Source: Actinomadura fibrosa
Lineage (GTDB): Bacteria; Actinomycetota; Actinomycetes; Streptosporangiales; Streptosporangiaceae
Length of the DNA: 64,000 bases
Assembly (NCBI RefSeq): GCF_900659615.1
Contig: NZ_CAACUY010000028.1
Span: forward strand, 1-64,000
Direction: 5' to 3'
Part shown: positions 6,669 through 14,686 of the stretch, in pieces
How positions within the stretch are numbered: position 1 is the first letter of the stretch
Layout: the number at the start of each line of letters is the position of its first letter
Notes under the pieces: generated by a model
The model's input: only the letters and a program-made list of their open reading frames with translations
Databases searched by the model: none
What the model was told of the DNA's origin: nothing
Program-made: the position numbers and the translations under genes

Positions 6669-8831
6669 TCAGGCACCCGCCCCCTCAAGCGGCGCGATCC
6701 TGATCGGGACGGCGTTCAGCCAGGCCATCCCGGCGAGCCGCTCCAGGTCAGCGGGGTCCGGGGAGGCCAGTACGTTCACGTTCGCGCCGCCCGCCTCGTT
6801 CGCCCGGCGCCAGCCGCCCCGGTGCCCCCAGCCGTGCGGGACGGCGACGGTCCCCTCGGTCATCTCGTCGGTGACCCGCGCCGGGATCTCGATGGACCCG
6901 TGCGGCGAGGTGATCCGGCAGAGCGTCCCGTCCGCGATGCCGTACTCGGCGGCGTCCTTGGGGCTGATCCGCGCCGCCTGGGCGCGCCCGCCCCGCATCA
7001 GCGCCGGGGAGTTGTGCATCCACGAGTTGTGCGAGCGGATCTCCCGGAGGCCGATCAGGCGCAGCGGGAACCCGTCCGGCGGCTCCGCGGCCGCGGCGAG
7101 CCGCTCGACCTCCGCGACGATCTCCGGCGGCGCCAGGTGCACGCGCTTGTCCTTGTGGACGATGCGGCGGCGCAGCGTGCCCGTCCGCTGGTGGTCGCCC
7201 AGGACGATGCCGTGCGGCGCCTTCCGGAGCCGGCGCAGGCTGAGGCCGCGGCGGCGCAGCCCGTACCAGTCGCCGGCCGGGCCGGTGCGGATCAGGGCGT
7301 CCACGAGGAACCGCGGCGAGGGCCGGACGCCGAGGCGGTGCGCGAGCCGCTGGACGCCGAACGCGCCGAGCCCGAGGCCCATCCGGCGGGCCAGCCCCTC
7401 GATGATCTCCCATTCCTGGCGGGCCTCGCCGCGCGGCGGGACGACCGCCTCCGTCCACGTCACGTAGGGCGTGAGGTGGTTCTGGAGGAACGGCAGCGGG
7501 AAGTCCTCGCGCTCCAGGAACGTGGTGGCGGGCAGCACGTAGTCGGCCTTGCGGCCCGTGTCGCTGACGTAGAGGTCGATGCAGACGAGCAGGTCGAGCT
7601 CGTCCATGGCCTCGCCGAGCGCCGTCTCACCGGGGACGCTGAGCAGCGGGTTGCCCGCCGACACCATGAGCGCCCGCAGCCTCCCCGGGCCCGGTGTGGT
7701 GATCTCCTCGGCCATGACGCCGGCGGGGAAGGTGCCGAGGACGTCGGGGTAGCCGCCGACGCGCGACCGCGTCCGGCCGTAGGTGGCGAGCCCGGACATC
7801 CGCAGGATCTCGTCCACGCGCAGCGGCGCCGCGCCGAACAGCGCGCCGCCGGGCCGGTCGAGGTTCCCGGTGACCAGCGTGACGGCGTCGATGAGGAACG
7901 CGGTGAGGGTGCCGTGGCGGCCGAGGCAGGTGCCCGTCCGCCCGTACACGACGGCGCGCCCGGCGCCCGCGAGGTCCCGGGCCAGCCTCCGGGCGTCCTC
8001 GGCCGGCACGCCGCTGCGCGCCTCGGTGTCCTCGGGGGCGAAGCCCTCGGCGAGGGACCGCAGCCGGTCGGTGCCGGACGCCTGCCCGGCGCACGCGGCG
8101 GCGTCCTCCAGCCCCTCCGCGAAGATCACGTGCAGCAGGGACAGCAGCAGCCAGGCGTCCCCGTCCGGGGCGACGGGCAGGTGCTCGTAGGCCCGCGCGG
8201 TCTCGGTGCGGCGCGGGTCGGCGACCACGACCCGGCCGCCGCGGCGCACGATCGCCGACAGGTCCTCGCGGATGCGCGGGGCGGTGATGAGGCTGCCGTG
8301 CGACACCAGCGGGTTGGCGCCGAGCATGAGCAGCAGGTCGGTCCGCTTGAGGTCGGGGATCGGGACGAGCACCGGCGCCCCGTAGAGCAGCGCGCTGGCG
8401 GCGAAGCGGTTGTTGACGTCCTGCGACCCGGCCGAGTAGACGTGCGGTGACTTGAGCGCGGCCATGAACGAGTTCATCCACAGCGGATGGCTGTAGGAGA
8501 ACGTCGCCGGGTTCCCGAAGTACCAGCCGATGGACGACCCGCCGTGCTCGCGGCGGATCGCGTTCAGCCGCCTGGCGATGTCGCCGAGCGCCTCGTCCCA
8601 GCTCACCCGCTCGAACTCGCCGTCGGGACGGCGACGCAGCGGATGCAGGACCCGGTCGGGGTCGTTCTGCACCTCCGCCATCGCGATGCCCTTCGGGCAG
8701 GCGAAGCCCTTGGACAGCGGATGCTCCCGGTCCGGCCGGATCTGGAGCAGCTCACCGTCCCGGACCGTCGCCTCCAGCCCGCAGAGGGGCTCGCAGATCC
8801 GGCAGTAAGTGTGCACTTGCATCGTCCGCAT
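6669..8831 (-). CDS. Molybdopterin-dependent oxidoreductase (bis-MGD family, [4Fe-4S])
   Basis: The 720-residue protein has the N-terminal [4Fe-4S] motif C10-x2-C13-x3-C17...C45 (YCRICEPLCG, then FACPKG). The molybdopterin domain includes VSWDEALGDIARRL, MLGANPLVSHGS and PRRTETA. The C-terminal molydopterin-dinucleotide-binding domain includes GRAQAARISPKDAAEYGI and VAVPHGWGHRGG. Relatives include formate dehydrogenase-like and nitrate reductase-like enzymes; the substrate cannot be assigned. No Tat signal is seen, so it is cytoplasmic. ATG 8831 was chosen; ATG 8822 is an alternative three codons in. No partner subunit lies next to it. Confidence 0.92.
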   Translation of the reverse strand: MRTMQVHTYCRICEPLCGLEATVRDGELLQIRPDREHPLSKGFACPKGIAMAEVQNDPDRVLHPLRRRPDGEFERVSWDEALGDIARRLNAIRREHGGSSIGWYFGNPATFSYSHPLWMNSFMAALKSPHVYSAGSQDVNNRFAASALLYGAPVLVPIPDLKRTDLLLMLGANPLVSHGSLITAPRIREDLSAIVRRGGRVVVADPRRTETARAYEHLPVAPDGDAWLLLSLLHVIFAEGLEDAAACAGQASGTDRLRSLAEGFAPEDTEARSGVPAEDARRLARDLAGAGRAVVYGRTGTCLGRHGTLTAFLIDAVTLVTGNLDRPGGALFGAAPLRVDEILRMSGLATYGRTRSRVGGYPDVLGTFPAGVMAEEITTPGPGRLRALMVSAGNPLLSVPGETALGEAMDELDLLVCIDLYVSDTGRKADYVLPATTFLEREDFPLPFLQNHLTPYVTWTEAVVPPRGEARQEWEIIEGLARRMGLGLGAFGVQRLAHRLGVRPSPRFLVDALIRTGPAGDWYGLRRRGLSLRRLRKAPHGIVLGDHQRTGTLRRRIVHKDKRVHLAPPEIVAEVERLAAAAEPPDGFPLRLIGLREIRSHNSWMHNSPALMRGGRAQAARISPKDAAEYGIADGTLCRITSPHGSIEIPARVTDEMTEGTVAVPHGWGHRGGWRRANEAGGANVNVLASPDPADLERLAGMAWLNAVPIRIAPLEGAGA

Positions 8832-8893
8832 GCGCCGATTGTGCACCAACCGCGCCCCCGGCGGGAGGGCCCCCTCCCCCGCCGGAGATCCCC

Positions 8894-9595
8894 TCACCGG
8901 ATCACATGGCGGTCGAAACCCAGCCTGGCCAGCTCTTCCATGGCCGCCCACGGCTCCTCCGGAACCGGCATCGGAACCTGGTGGCCGCGCTCCGCGTAGA
9001 CGACCATGCGCTGGAGGTCTCCGACCATCAACTCGATGAGCTGCCGCTCGTCCCCGCCGTCCCGGTAGGCGTCGTAGCCGAGGTCCGGTCCGGTGACCTG
9101 CCACGCGACGTCCGCCCACTGCCGCCGCGCCGTCGCCAGCGCCCGGCGCGTCATGTACGGCTTGGCGACCAGGATCCCCCGCCGCACCGCGATGCCCAGC
9201 CGATCCAGCAGCGCCCGGGTCGCGGTGATGTTCTCTCCGGTGTTGGACGCCGTCTCCTCCAGCAGCAGGGCGTCCTCGGGCACTCCCGCCGCCAGGACGA
9301 CCCGCGCGAACACGCGCGCCTCCGTTTCGTCCCACCCGGCCGTTATTTTGCCATTGCCACCCGAGACCACTACCAGCGGCGCCCGGCCATCGCGCCAAAG
9401 CCGCGCCGCGTGCGCCGCCACCCGCGTGTCGTGGCAGCCCAGCGCGAGGAGCACGTCAGCCTTGGAAGGGAGGTCGGTGAGCACGAGATGGTCCCAGACG
9501 ACCCGGGCCAGCTCGCGGGCCCGTTCGTCCACCGCGGGCGCCGCGCGCCGCCCGTCCCGGTGCCGGGCGGGCCGATCGTCTCCGGAAGTTCGCAT
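8894..9595 (-). CDS. YdcF-like protein (DUF218)
   Basis: The 233-residue protein has the DUF218 core: ADVLLALGCHD, then APLVVVSGGNG at about residues 72-82, EARVFARVVLAAGVPEDALLLEE, and ASNTGENITATRALL. These correspond to the nucleotide-like ligand site of E. coli YdcF, which binds SAM in vitro, and of the related SanA proteins. No transmembrane segment is seen, so it resembles the soluble form. It lies on the same strand as, and upstream of, the molybdopterin oxidoreductase with about 60 bp between. Biological role unknown. Confidence 0.85.
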   Translation of the reverse strand: MRTSGDDRPARHRDGRRAAPAVDERARELARVVWDHLVLTDLPSKADVLLALGCHDTRVAAHAARLWRDGRAPLVVVSGGNGKITAGWDETEARVFARVVLAAGVPEDALLLEETASNTGENITATRALLDRLGIAVRRGILVAKPYMTRRALATARRQWADVAWQVTGPDLGYDAYRDGGDERQLIELMVGDLQRMVVYAERGHQVPMPVPEEPWAAMEELARLGFDRHVIR

Positions 9596-9693
9596 GTCGG
9601 GCTCCCATCCGATCGATCACTTGGGTAGCGTTCTACTGTTTTGCTACTTACGCAGGAATCGTGCGAAACTCGACCGCGAAAGGACGGGGTGGT

Positions 9694-9981
9694 GTGATCG
9701 CATTCCTGGTCCTCGTGTCACTGGTCGCCCTGTTCGGCCTGTGCCTGCCCAACCTGTTCCGCCCGATGGCCCCGTCCCCCGCCGCGGACGAGTCCCCCGA
9801 CGACGCCTCGGGCCCGCCGCCCGACGTCCACCCCGAGTCGATGACGGCCGAACTCGACCCCGGCGACGAGGAGTACCTCGCCTGCCTCGCCGACGAGCTG
9901 TGGCCCGAGGACGAGTACCTGGAGATGGAGCCCACCTCGGACGGCGAGGAGGAACCGGGCAGCAACAGCAAACACCGCTGA
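9694..9981 (+). CDS. Small membrane protein sharing the acidic module of the 5758 gene
   Basis: The 95-residue protein has an N-terminal hydrophobic segment (VIAFLVLVSLVALFGLCL), a Pro/Asp-rich linker, then HPESMTAELDPGDEEYLACL and WPEDEYLEMEP. This matches residues 36-68 of the protein at 5758-6255 almost residue for residue. The tail is short and acidic and has no zinc-finger region. GTG 9694 is preferred because AAAGGA (9679-9684) precedes it; GTG 9661 would add 11 polar residues. Function unknown. Confidence 0.7.
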   Translation: MIAFLVLVSLVALFGLCLPNLFRPMAPSPAADESPDDASGPPPDVHPESMTAELDPGDEEYLACLADELWPEDEYLEMEPTSDGEEEPGSNSKHR

Positions 9982-10155
9982 CCACGGCTCCCATGTCGCT
10001 CCCGCCGCTCCCGTAAACCGCCGCACCGGACGAACCGTCCCACGGTAGTCGGGCGCTCCCCTCGACAGCTCCGGAAGGCGGCGGCACGGGGAGCCCGGCA
10101 TGTTCGAGTCCGGCCCGCTCCCGCGTCCGCCCTGAGGCGACGTTGCGAGGACGCG

Positions 10156-12177
10156 ATGGCAGTGCGAGACGTGCCAAGGCCCGGCTACATCGGAGTGGAC
10201 GTCGACCCCGGCGGAACGACACGGCTCTTGCGGCTGTGTCACCTGTTCCTCGGAGAAGGCGAGACGGCCCTGGCGCTTGCCACGACCGTCAAGGCGCTCC
10301 CCACCCTCACGCATGTCCTCGTGACCGACCAGAGGATCCTCGGCTTCGCCGCGGAGAAGCTGGCCCAGGAGGGGCCCCGGCAAGAGACGCCCCTGGACGC
10401 GGTCGCCGCCGTCGAGCTCCGGCGGTCGTACAAGCAACGCTGGTTCCTCGTGACACGTGACGAGTCGGGCACCGAGACCGACTTCGGCGACCTGCACGAG
10501 CAGGACGCTCCTCGCGTCCGCGAACTCATTCAGAGCAGCATCCGGCCGCCGCACCCGAGGCCCGCGGTCCCCGCTCCCGCACAGCCCCCTGCACCGGCAC
10601 CCGTCTCGATTCCCACGCCGAGTCCGGCCCCTGCGCCCCTCCCGGCCGCCGCACCTCCTTCAGCGCCGGCGCCGGCGCAACCGGGCTGGAGCTACAACCC
10701 GCCGCCGACATGGCCCGCACCGCCACCGGGATGGACGCCTTCGCCCGGCTGGCAGCCGGATCCGAGCTGGCCTCCCGCGCCGCCGGACTGGCAGTTCTGG
10801 CTGCCTCCAGCACCTCCGGCGGCCCCGGCCGCGGCGATGCCGCCCGCGCCCGCACCGGTGGCCCCGGCACCGGTTCCGCCCGCACCGGCCCGCCCCGCGC
10901 TGCCTACTCCCGCGCTGCCTACTCCCGGGCCGCCTGCTTCCGGGCCGTCCAGGAGCATGCCGGGGTTCGGCGGAAGGAAGCAGCGCATCGAGGAGCTGGA
11001 GGCGGAGAACGCCGAGCTGCGTACGTGGCTGGAGCGGCTCGGCGGGCTCGGGGCCCGCGAGGTCGCCGCCGAGATCGAGCGGCTGCGCTCGGAGGCGGCC
11101 GATGTGGAACGCGAGAAGGAGAAGGCGCGCCTCCGCCTTGAGCGCCTGCGCCGAGAGATCGTCGAGACGGAGGACCTCGCCCTCCTCCAGGAGGCCGGCG
11201 TCTATGAGTACCAGCACCCGCTGGCCGATGTCGTCGCCTACAAGGCCGAGCTGGCCCGCGTGAAGGACCGGATCAAGGCGATGGCCCGCAACGGCAAGGC
11301 GGTCGTGGCGACGACCGACTGGACGGTCAACGGCTCGGCGAGCCAGGGCGGCAAGATGGTGCGCGATTTCTCCCGTCTGATGCTGCGCGCCTACAACGCG
11401 GAGGCGGACAACCTCGTCCGGACGATGCGTCCGTACAGGCTCCAGTCGGCGATCGACAGGCTCGACAGGAGCGCGCAGACGATCGAGCGCCTCGGCAAGA
11501 CGATGGACATCCGGGTGAGCCGCGAGTACCGCCAGATCCGCGTCAAGGAGCTCGAACTCACGGCGGACCACCTCGCGAAGGCCGAGGAGGAGAAGGAGCG
11601 GATCCGCGCCGAACGGGAACGCCAGCGTGAGGAGGAGAAGGCGCGCAGGGACTTCGAGCGTGAGAAGGCGCGGCTGCTGAAGGAACGCTCACACGTCGAG
11701 TCCGCCCTCGCCCGCCTGGAGGCCAGGGGTGACGAGGCGGGCGCCGCCGACCTGCGCTCCAGGCTGGCGGACGTCGAGAACGCGATCTCCGACGTCGAGG
11801 GCCGTGCGGCCAACGTCCGCGCCGGCTACGTCTACGTCATCTCCAACATCGGCGCGTTCGGGGAGCGCATGGTGAAGATCGGTATGACGCGCCGCCTGGA
11901 GCCGATGGACCGGGTCCGCGAGCTCGGCGACGCGTCCGTCCCCTTCCGCTTCGACGTCCACGCGCTCATCTTCAGCGAGGACGCCGTCGGCCTGGAGAAC
12001 GCCCTCCACCAGGAGTTCGCCGAGCAGCGCGTCAACCGGGTCAACCTCCGCCGCGAGTTCTTCCACGCCACGCCCGCCGAGGTGCGCGGCGTGCTCGAAC
12101 GCATGGCGGGCAGCCATCTGCTCGAATACACCGAGCTGCCCGAAGCCGCCGAGTACCGCGCGAGCCGCCGCGCCTGA
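10156..12177 (+). CDS. PH-like / coiled-coil DUF4041 / GIY-YIG (T5orf172) protein
   Basis: The 673-residue protein has four parts. Residues 1-130 resemble a bacterial PH-like domain (VTDQRILGFAAEKL, RRSYKQRWFLVTRDESG). Residues 130-270 are a Pro/Ala-rich linker with aromatic positions. Residues 275-550 are strongly heptad-like and include a DUF4041-like segment (ALLQEAGVYEYQHPLADV, VRDFSRLMLRAYNAEADNLV). Residues 556-650 are a GIY-YIG fold of the T5orf172 type (GYVYVISNIGAFGERMVKIG, RVRELGDASVPFRFDVHAL, then ALHQEF). DUF4041/T5orf172 proteins are common in phages and mobile elements. This suggests a DNA-acting or anti-phage role, but neither is shown. Confidence 0.85.
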   Translation: MAVRDVPRPGYIGVDVDPGGTTRLLRLCHLFLGEGETALALATTVKALPTLTHVLVTDQRILGFAAEKLAQEGPRQETPLDAVAAVELRRSYKQRWFLVTRDESGTETDFGDLHEQDAPRVRELIQSSIRPPHPRPAVPAPAQPPAPAPVSIPTPSPAPAPLPAAAPPSAPAPAQPGWSYNPPPTWPAPPPGWTPSPGWQPDPSWPPAPPDWQFWLPPAPPAAPAAAMPPAPAPVAPAPVPPAPARPALPTPALPTPGPPASGPSRSMPGFGGRKQRIEELEAENAELRTWLERLGGLGAREVAAEIERLRSEAADVEREKEKARLRLERLRREIVETEDLALLQEAGVYEYQHPLADVVAYKAELARVKDRIKAMARNGKAVVATTDWTVNGSASQGGKMVRDFSRLMLRAYNAEADNLVRTMRPYRLQSAIDRLDRSAQTIERLGKTMDIRVSREYRQIRVKELELTADHLAKAEEEKERIRAERERQREEEKARRDFEREKARLLKERSHVESALARLEARGDEAGAADLRSRLADVENAISDVEGRAANVRAGYVYVISNIGAFGERMVKIGMTRRLEPMDRVRELGDASVPFRFDVHALIFSEDAVGLENALHQEFAEQRVNRVNLRREFFHATPAEVRGVLERMAGSHLLEYTELPEAAEYRASRRA

Positions 12178-12201
12178 CCGGGCGGACGCCGCCGCCGGTC
12201 A
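12175..12201. terminator. Shared inverted repeat between convergent stops
   Basis: TGACCGG at 12175-12181 pairs with CCGGTCA at 12195-12201. Both stop codons lie inside the arms: TGA of the GIY-YIG gene and the reverse-strand TGA of the PRPP synthetase gene. This fits a compact bidirectional terminator. Confidence 0.4.
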
Positions 12202-13143
12202 GGGGGCGTCGAAGAGGGCGCTCACGGACTCGCCGTCGTGGATGCGGCGGACGGCCTCGGCGAGGGCGGGGGCGATCGACAGGACCTGGAGCTTGCCCTC
12301 GTGCTCGCCGTCCGGGACGGGCACCGTGTTGGTGCAGACGATCTCCAGGACGTCGGGCTCGGCCGCCAGGCGCTTGAGGGCCCCGGCGGCGAACAGGCCG
12401 TGGGTGCAGGCCACCCGGATCGAGCGGGCGCCGAGCTCGCGCAGCCGGTCCAGCAGCTCCAGGACGGTGCTGCCCTTGGCGATCTCGTCGTCCAGCACGA
12501 TCACGTCGCGGCCGGCGACCTCGCCGATCACGGTGCTGATCACGACGCGGTCGTCGGAGAAGCGCTGCTTGGCGCCGGCGGCGACCCCGACGCCGAGGAG
12601 GCGGGCGAACGCGGCGGCCTCCTTGGCGTTGCCGAGGTCCGGCGAGACGACCGTCGTCCGCGACAGGTCGTAGCGGCGGAAGTGCGCGGCCAGCTCGCGC
12701 AGCGCGTGCAGGTGGTCGACCGGCACGGAGAAGAACCCGTGCACCTGCGGCGAGTGCAGCGTCATCGCGAGGACGCGGCTCGCGCCGGACGTGACGAGCA
12801 GGTCGGCGACGAGGCGCCCGCCGATGGAGATGCGCGGGCGGTCCTTCTTGTCCGAGCGGGCGTAGGAGTAGTGGGGCATCACCACGGTGATGCGGGCGGC
12901 GGACGCGCCGCGCGCGGCGTCGCACATCAGCAGCAGCTCGACCAGGTGCTGCTGGACGGGCGCGACGAGCGGCTGGATCAGGAACACGTCGCGCTCGCGG
13001 CAGTTGGCCTGGAGCTGCACCTCCATGCAGTCGTTGGCGAACCGGTCGACGCGGACCGGGCTCAGCGGCACCCCCAGATGCGCGCACACCTCGGCGGCCA
13101 GCTCGGGGTGTGCACTGCCACTGAAGACGGCGATCTCGCGCAC
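12199..13143 (-). CDS. Ribose-phosphate pyrophosphokinase (divergent PRPP synthetase)
   Basis: The 314-residue protein has the PRPP synthetase fold. The N-terminus (IAVFSGSAHPELAAEVCAHL) is followed by VRVDRFANDCMEVQLQANCR, the MPHYSYARSDKKDRPR loop, the catalytic-flexible region (VVSPDLGNAKEAAAFARLLG) and the PRPP-binding loop VIVLDDEIAKGSTVLE. It would make PRPP from ribose 5-phosphate and ATP. Some motif positions differ from the housekeeping enzyme: DLGNAKEA replaces a DxGGxxRA-like motif, and EIAKGST replaces D(I/M)xDTGGT. It may therefore be a secondary isozyme or a related phosphoribosyl enzyme. Confidence 0.85.
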   Translation of the reverse strand: MREIAVFSGSAHPELAAEVCAHLGVPLSPVRVDRFANDCMEVQLQANCRERDVFLIQPLVAPVQQHLVELLLMCDAARGASAARITVVMPHYSYARSDKKDRPRISIGGRLVADLLVTSGASRVLAMTLHSPQVHGFFSVPVDHLHALRELAAHFRRYDLSRTTVVSPDLGNAKEAAAFARLLGVGVAAGAKQRFSDDRVVISTVIGEVAGRDVIVLDDEIAKGSTVLELLDRLRELGARSIRVACTHGLFAAGALKRLAAEPDVLEIVCTNTVPVPDGEHEGKLQVLSIAPALAEAVRRIHDGESVSALFDAP

Positions 13144-13219
13144 GGGGACGGCTCCACTCGCATCGGATCAGGCGGGCGGCCTCCATGCTAGGGGTGGCGG
13201 CGGCTCGGGCGCTTCAAGA

Positions 13220-13633
13220 TCAGGTGGAGTCGCCGCCGTTCAGCGGGACGCGGCGGGCGAGGATCCTGCGGTGGGTGATCCGCCAGCCCTCCGGCAGGCG
13301 GACGGCGGTGTCCTCGTAGGTGACGCTGCCGCAGGAGCCGTCGGTGCGGATGCCGATCCCCTTCGAGCGGACGCGGGCCCGGTCGGCGGTCTCGGCCTCG
13401 ACCACGACGTTGGTGACGTGGTGGCCGACGGGGTTCCCCGCGCCGAGCGCGAGCGCGGCGTCCCGCAGCGCGGCGAGCCCCTCGATCGGCTCGCCGCCGA
13501 GATCGGTGACGTCGTAGACGACGTCCTCGGTGAACAGCTCCCGCATGCGGTCGAGCTCGCCGGCGTCGGTGAGATGCCCGTGCAGGGAGACCAGATCGGT
13601 GATCGCCAGGCGGTCCTCGATGGTGAACGGCAT
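13220..13633 (-). CDS. SnoaL-like / NTF2-like protein
   Basis: The 137-residue alpha+beta-cone protein begins IEDRLAITDLVSLHGHLTDAG and has EDVVYDVTDLGG, HHVTNVVVEAE and GWRITHRRILARR, typical of SnoaL_4-like proteins. Members include polyketide cyclases, dehydratases and many unknowns. The upstream 38-bp palindrome contains the GAGAGGAC ribosome-binding site, so this gene is very likely repressed by a dimeric regulator. No obvious regulator gene is adjacent; the ArsR-SRPBCC gene upstream has a different operator. Confidence 0.85.
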   Translation of the reverse strand: MPFTIEDRLAITDLVSLHGHLTDAGELDRMRELFTEDVVYDVTDLGGEPIEGLAALRDAALALGAGNPVGHHVTNVVVEAETADRARVRSKGIGIRTDGSCGSVTYEDTAVRLPEGWRITHRRILARRVPLNGGDST

Positions 13634-13637
13634 ACCC

Positions 13638-13675
13638 GTCCTCTCTAAATGGGGAGTTCCCCGTTTAGAGAGGAC
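13638..13675. promoter_or_regulatory. 38-bp palindromic operator (TetR-like) upstream of the SnoaL-like gene
   Basis: The 18-nt arms (GTCCTCTCTAAATGGGGA and TCCCCGTTTAGAGAGGAC) differ at one position and flank a central GT. The inner part (AAACGGGGA...TCCCCGTTT type) resembles TetR-family operators. It begins 5 bp upstream of the ATG and covers the Shine-Dalgarno. Binding there would block transcription or translation directly. As RNA it would form a long hairpin hiding the ribosome-binding site. Confidence 0.8.
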
Positions 13676-13699
13676 GGTAGCAGGACGGCACGCCGCCGG

Positions 13700-14470
13700 T
13701 CATTCCTTCTCAAGCAGCGTCTTCAGCGCGGACATGATCTGCGGCCAGCCCTGGCTCACCAGGCCGATCAGCGCCGTGCCCGGCTTCCCGGCGTCGTGCA
13801 GGACGGTGAGCTTGACCGACGTGTCCTTGGGTTCGAGCTCGAAGGTCACCTTGGACCGGGGGTCGCTCGACAGGTCGGCCAGCATGTCGTCGGCCACGCC
13901 GTTGGCCTCGGCCCACTCGGGCGTGAACGTGTGCCACGTGTAGGCCAGTCTCCGGTAGGGCTCGGCCTCCAGGACGACCTGGTCCGGGTGGCTGATCGTC
14001 ACGCCGTTCTCCGTCCAGGTGATCGGCGACCCCGGCTTCCAGTCGGTGTCGAAGGCGACGCCCCAGTACCGGGCCGTGAAGGCCGGGTCGGTCAGCGCCT
14101 CCCAGAGCCGCTCCGGCGTGGTCTCGATCCAGATCGTGTAAACGAACGCGCTGTCGGACACGGTCGCTCCTTCCAGAGCCGTCTTCAGATCGGTCAGCGC
14201 CCGCGCCCGCTCCCGGTCGTACCGGCTGATCCAGCGGTCGGCGATGGCGTTGATCGGCACCGCGTTGAGGTAGTGCAGCTTCTCGCGGCCCCGCCGCACC
14301 GTCGTCACGAGGTTCGCGGCCTCCAGCACCGCCAGGTGCTTGCTGACCGACTGCCTGGTCATGTCGAGCCCGGCGCACAGGTCCCGCAGGCTCTGCCCGT
14401 TCCGGGCGTTGAGACCGTCCAGCAGCCGGCGCCGGCTCGGATCGGCCAGCGCTTTGAACACCTCGTCCAC
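13700..14470 (-). CDS. ArsR-family HTH fused to SRPBCC (AHSA1-like) domain
   Basis: The 256-residue protein has an N-terminal winged helix (VDEVFKALADPSRRRLLDGL, LDMTRQSVSKHLAVLE, VTTVRRGREKLHYLN) on residues 1-90. A C-terminal START/AHSA1-like ligand-binding domain follows (YTIWIETTPERLWEALTDP, then YWGVAFDTDWKPG). Such fusions act as ligand-responsive repressors in one chain. GTG 14470 has GGGGAG five bases upstream. The longer form from ATG 14494 would begin inside the operator, so it is less likely. The array of GGTTGC half-sites upstream suggests autoregulation. Confidence 0.9.
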   Translation of the reverse strand: MDEVFKALADPSRRRLLDGLNARNGQSLRDLCAGLDMTRQSVSKHLAVLEAANLVTTVRRGREKLHYLNAVPINAIADRWISRYDRERARALTDLKTALEGATVSDSAFVYTIWIETTPERLWEALTDPAFTARYWGVAFDTDWKPGSPITWTENGVTISHPDQVVLEAEPYRRLAYTWHTFTPEWAEANGVADDMLADLSSDPRSKVTFELEPKDTSVKLTVLHDAGKPGTALIGLVSQGWPQIMSALKTLLEKE

Positions 14471-14486
14471 GGCGACTCCCCAACAC

Positions 14487-14537
14487 GCAACCATTTGGTT
14501 GCCTATCGGCACCATAGGCAACCGACGGGTTGCCTGT
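14487..14537. promoter_or_regulatory. ArsR operator array (GGTTGC/GCAACC half-sites)
   Basis: Two inverted repeats overlap. GCAACC-ATTT-GGTTGC lies at 14487-14502. GGTTGCCTAT (14497-14506) pairs perfectly with ATAGGCAACC (14514-14523). A further GGTTGCCT half-site is at 14529-14536. The GCAACC-n4-GGTTGC layout is typical of operators for ArsR-SRPBCC regulators. It lies directly upstream of the ArsR-SRPBCC gene and may also influence the divergent gene at 14687. Confidence 0.75.
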
Positions 14538-14686
14538 CAAGATGGCCGTTCGCTCGCCGTCTGTGCTGGTCGGCGCGGTTCTCGGACGAAGCCGAATGAG
14601 AAAGCATCCGACAGAACGGAAGGCGCCGCCCGCACTGGGCTACGGTTTGCGAAGGCCCTTACGGCGATCCCGTGCAGGAAGCGGAC

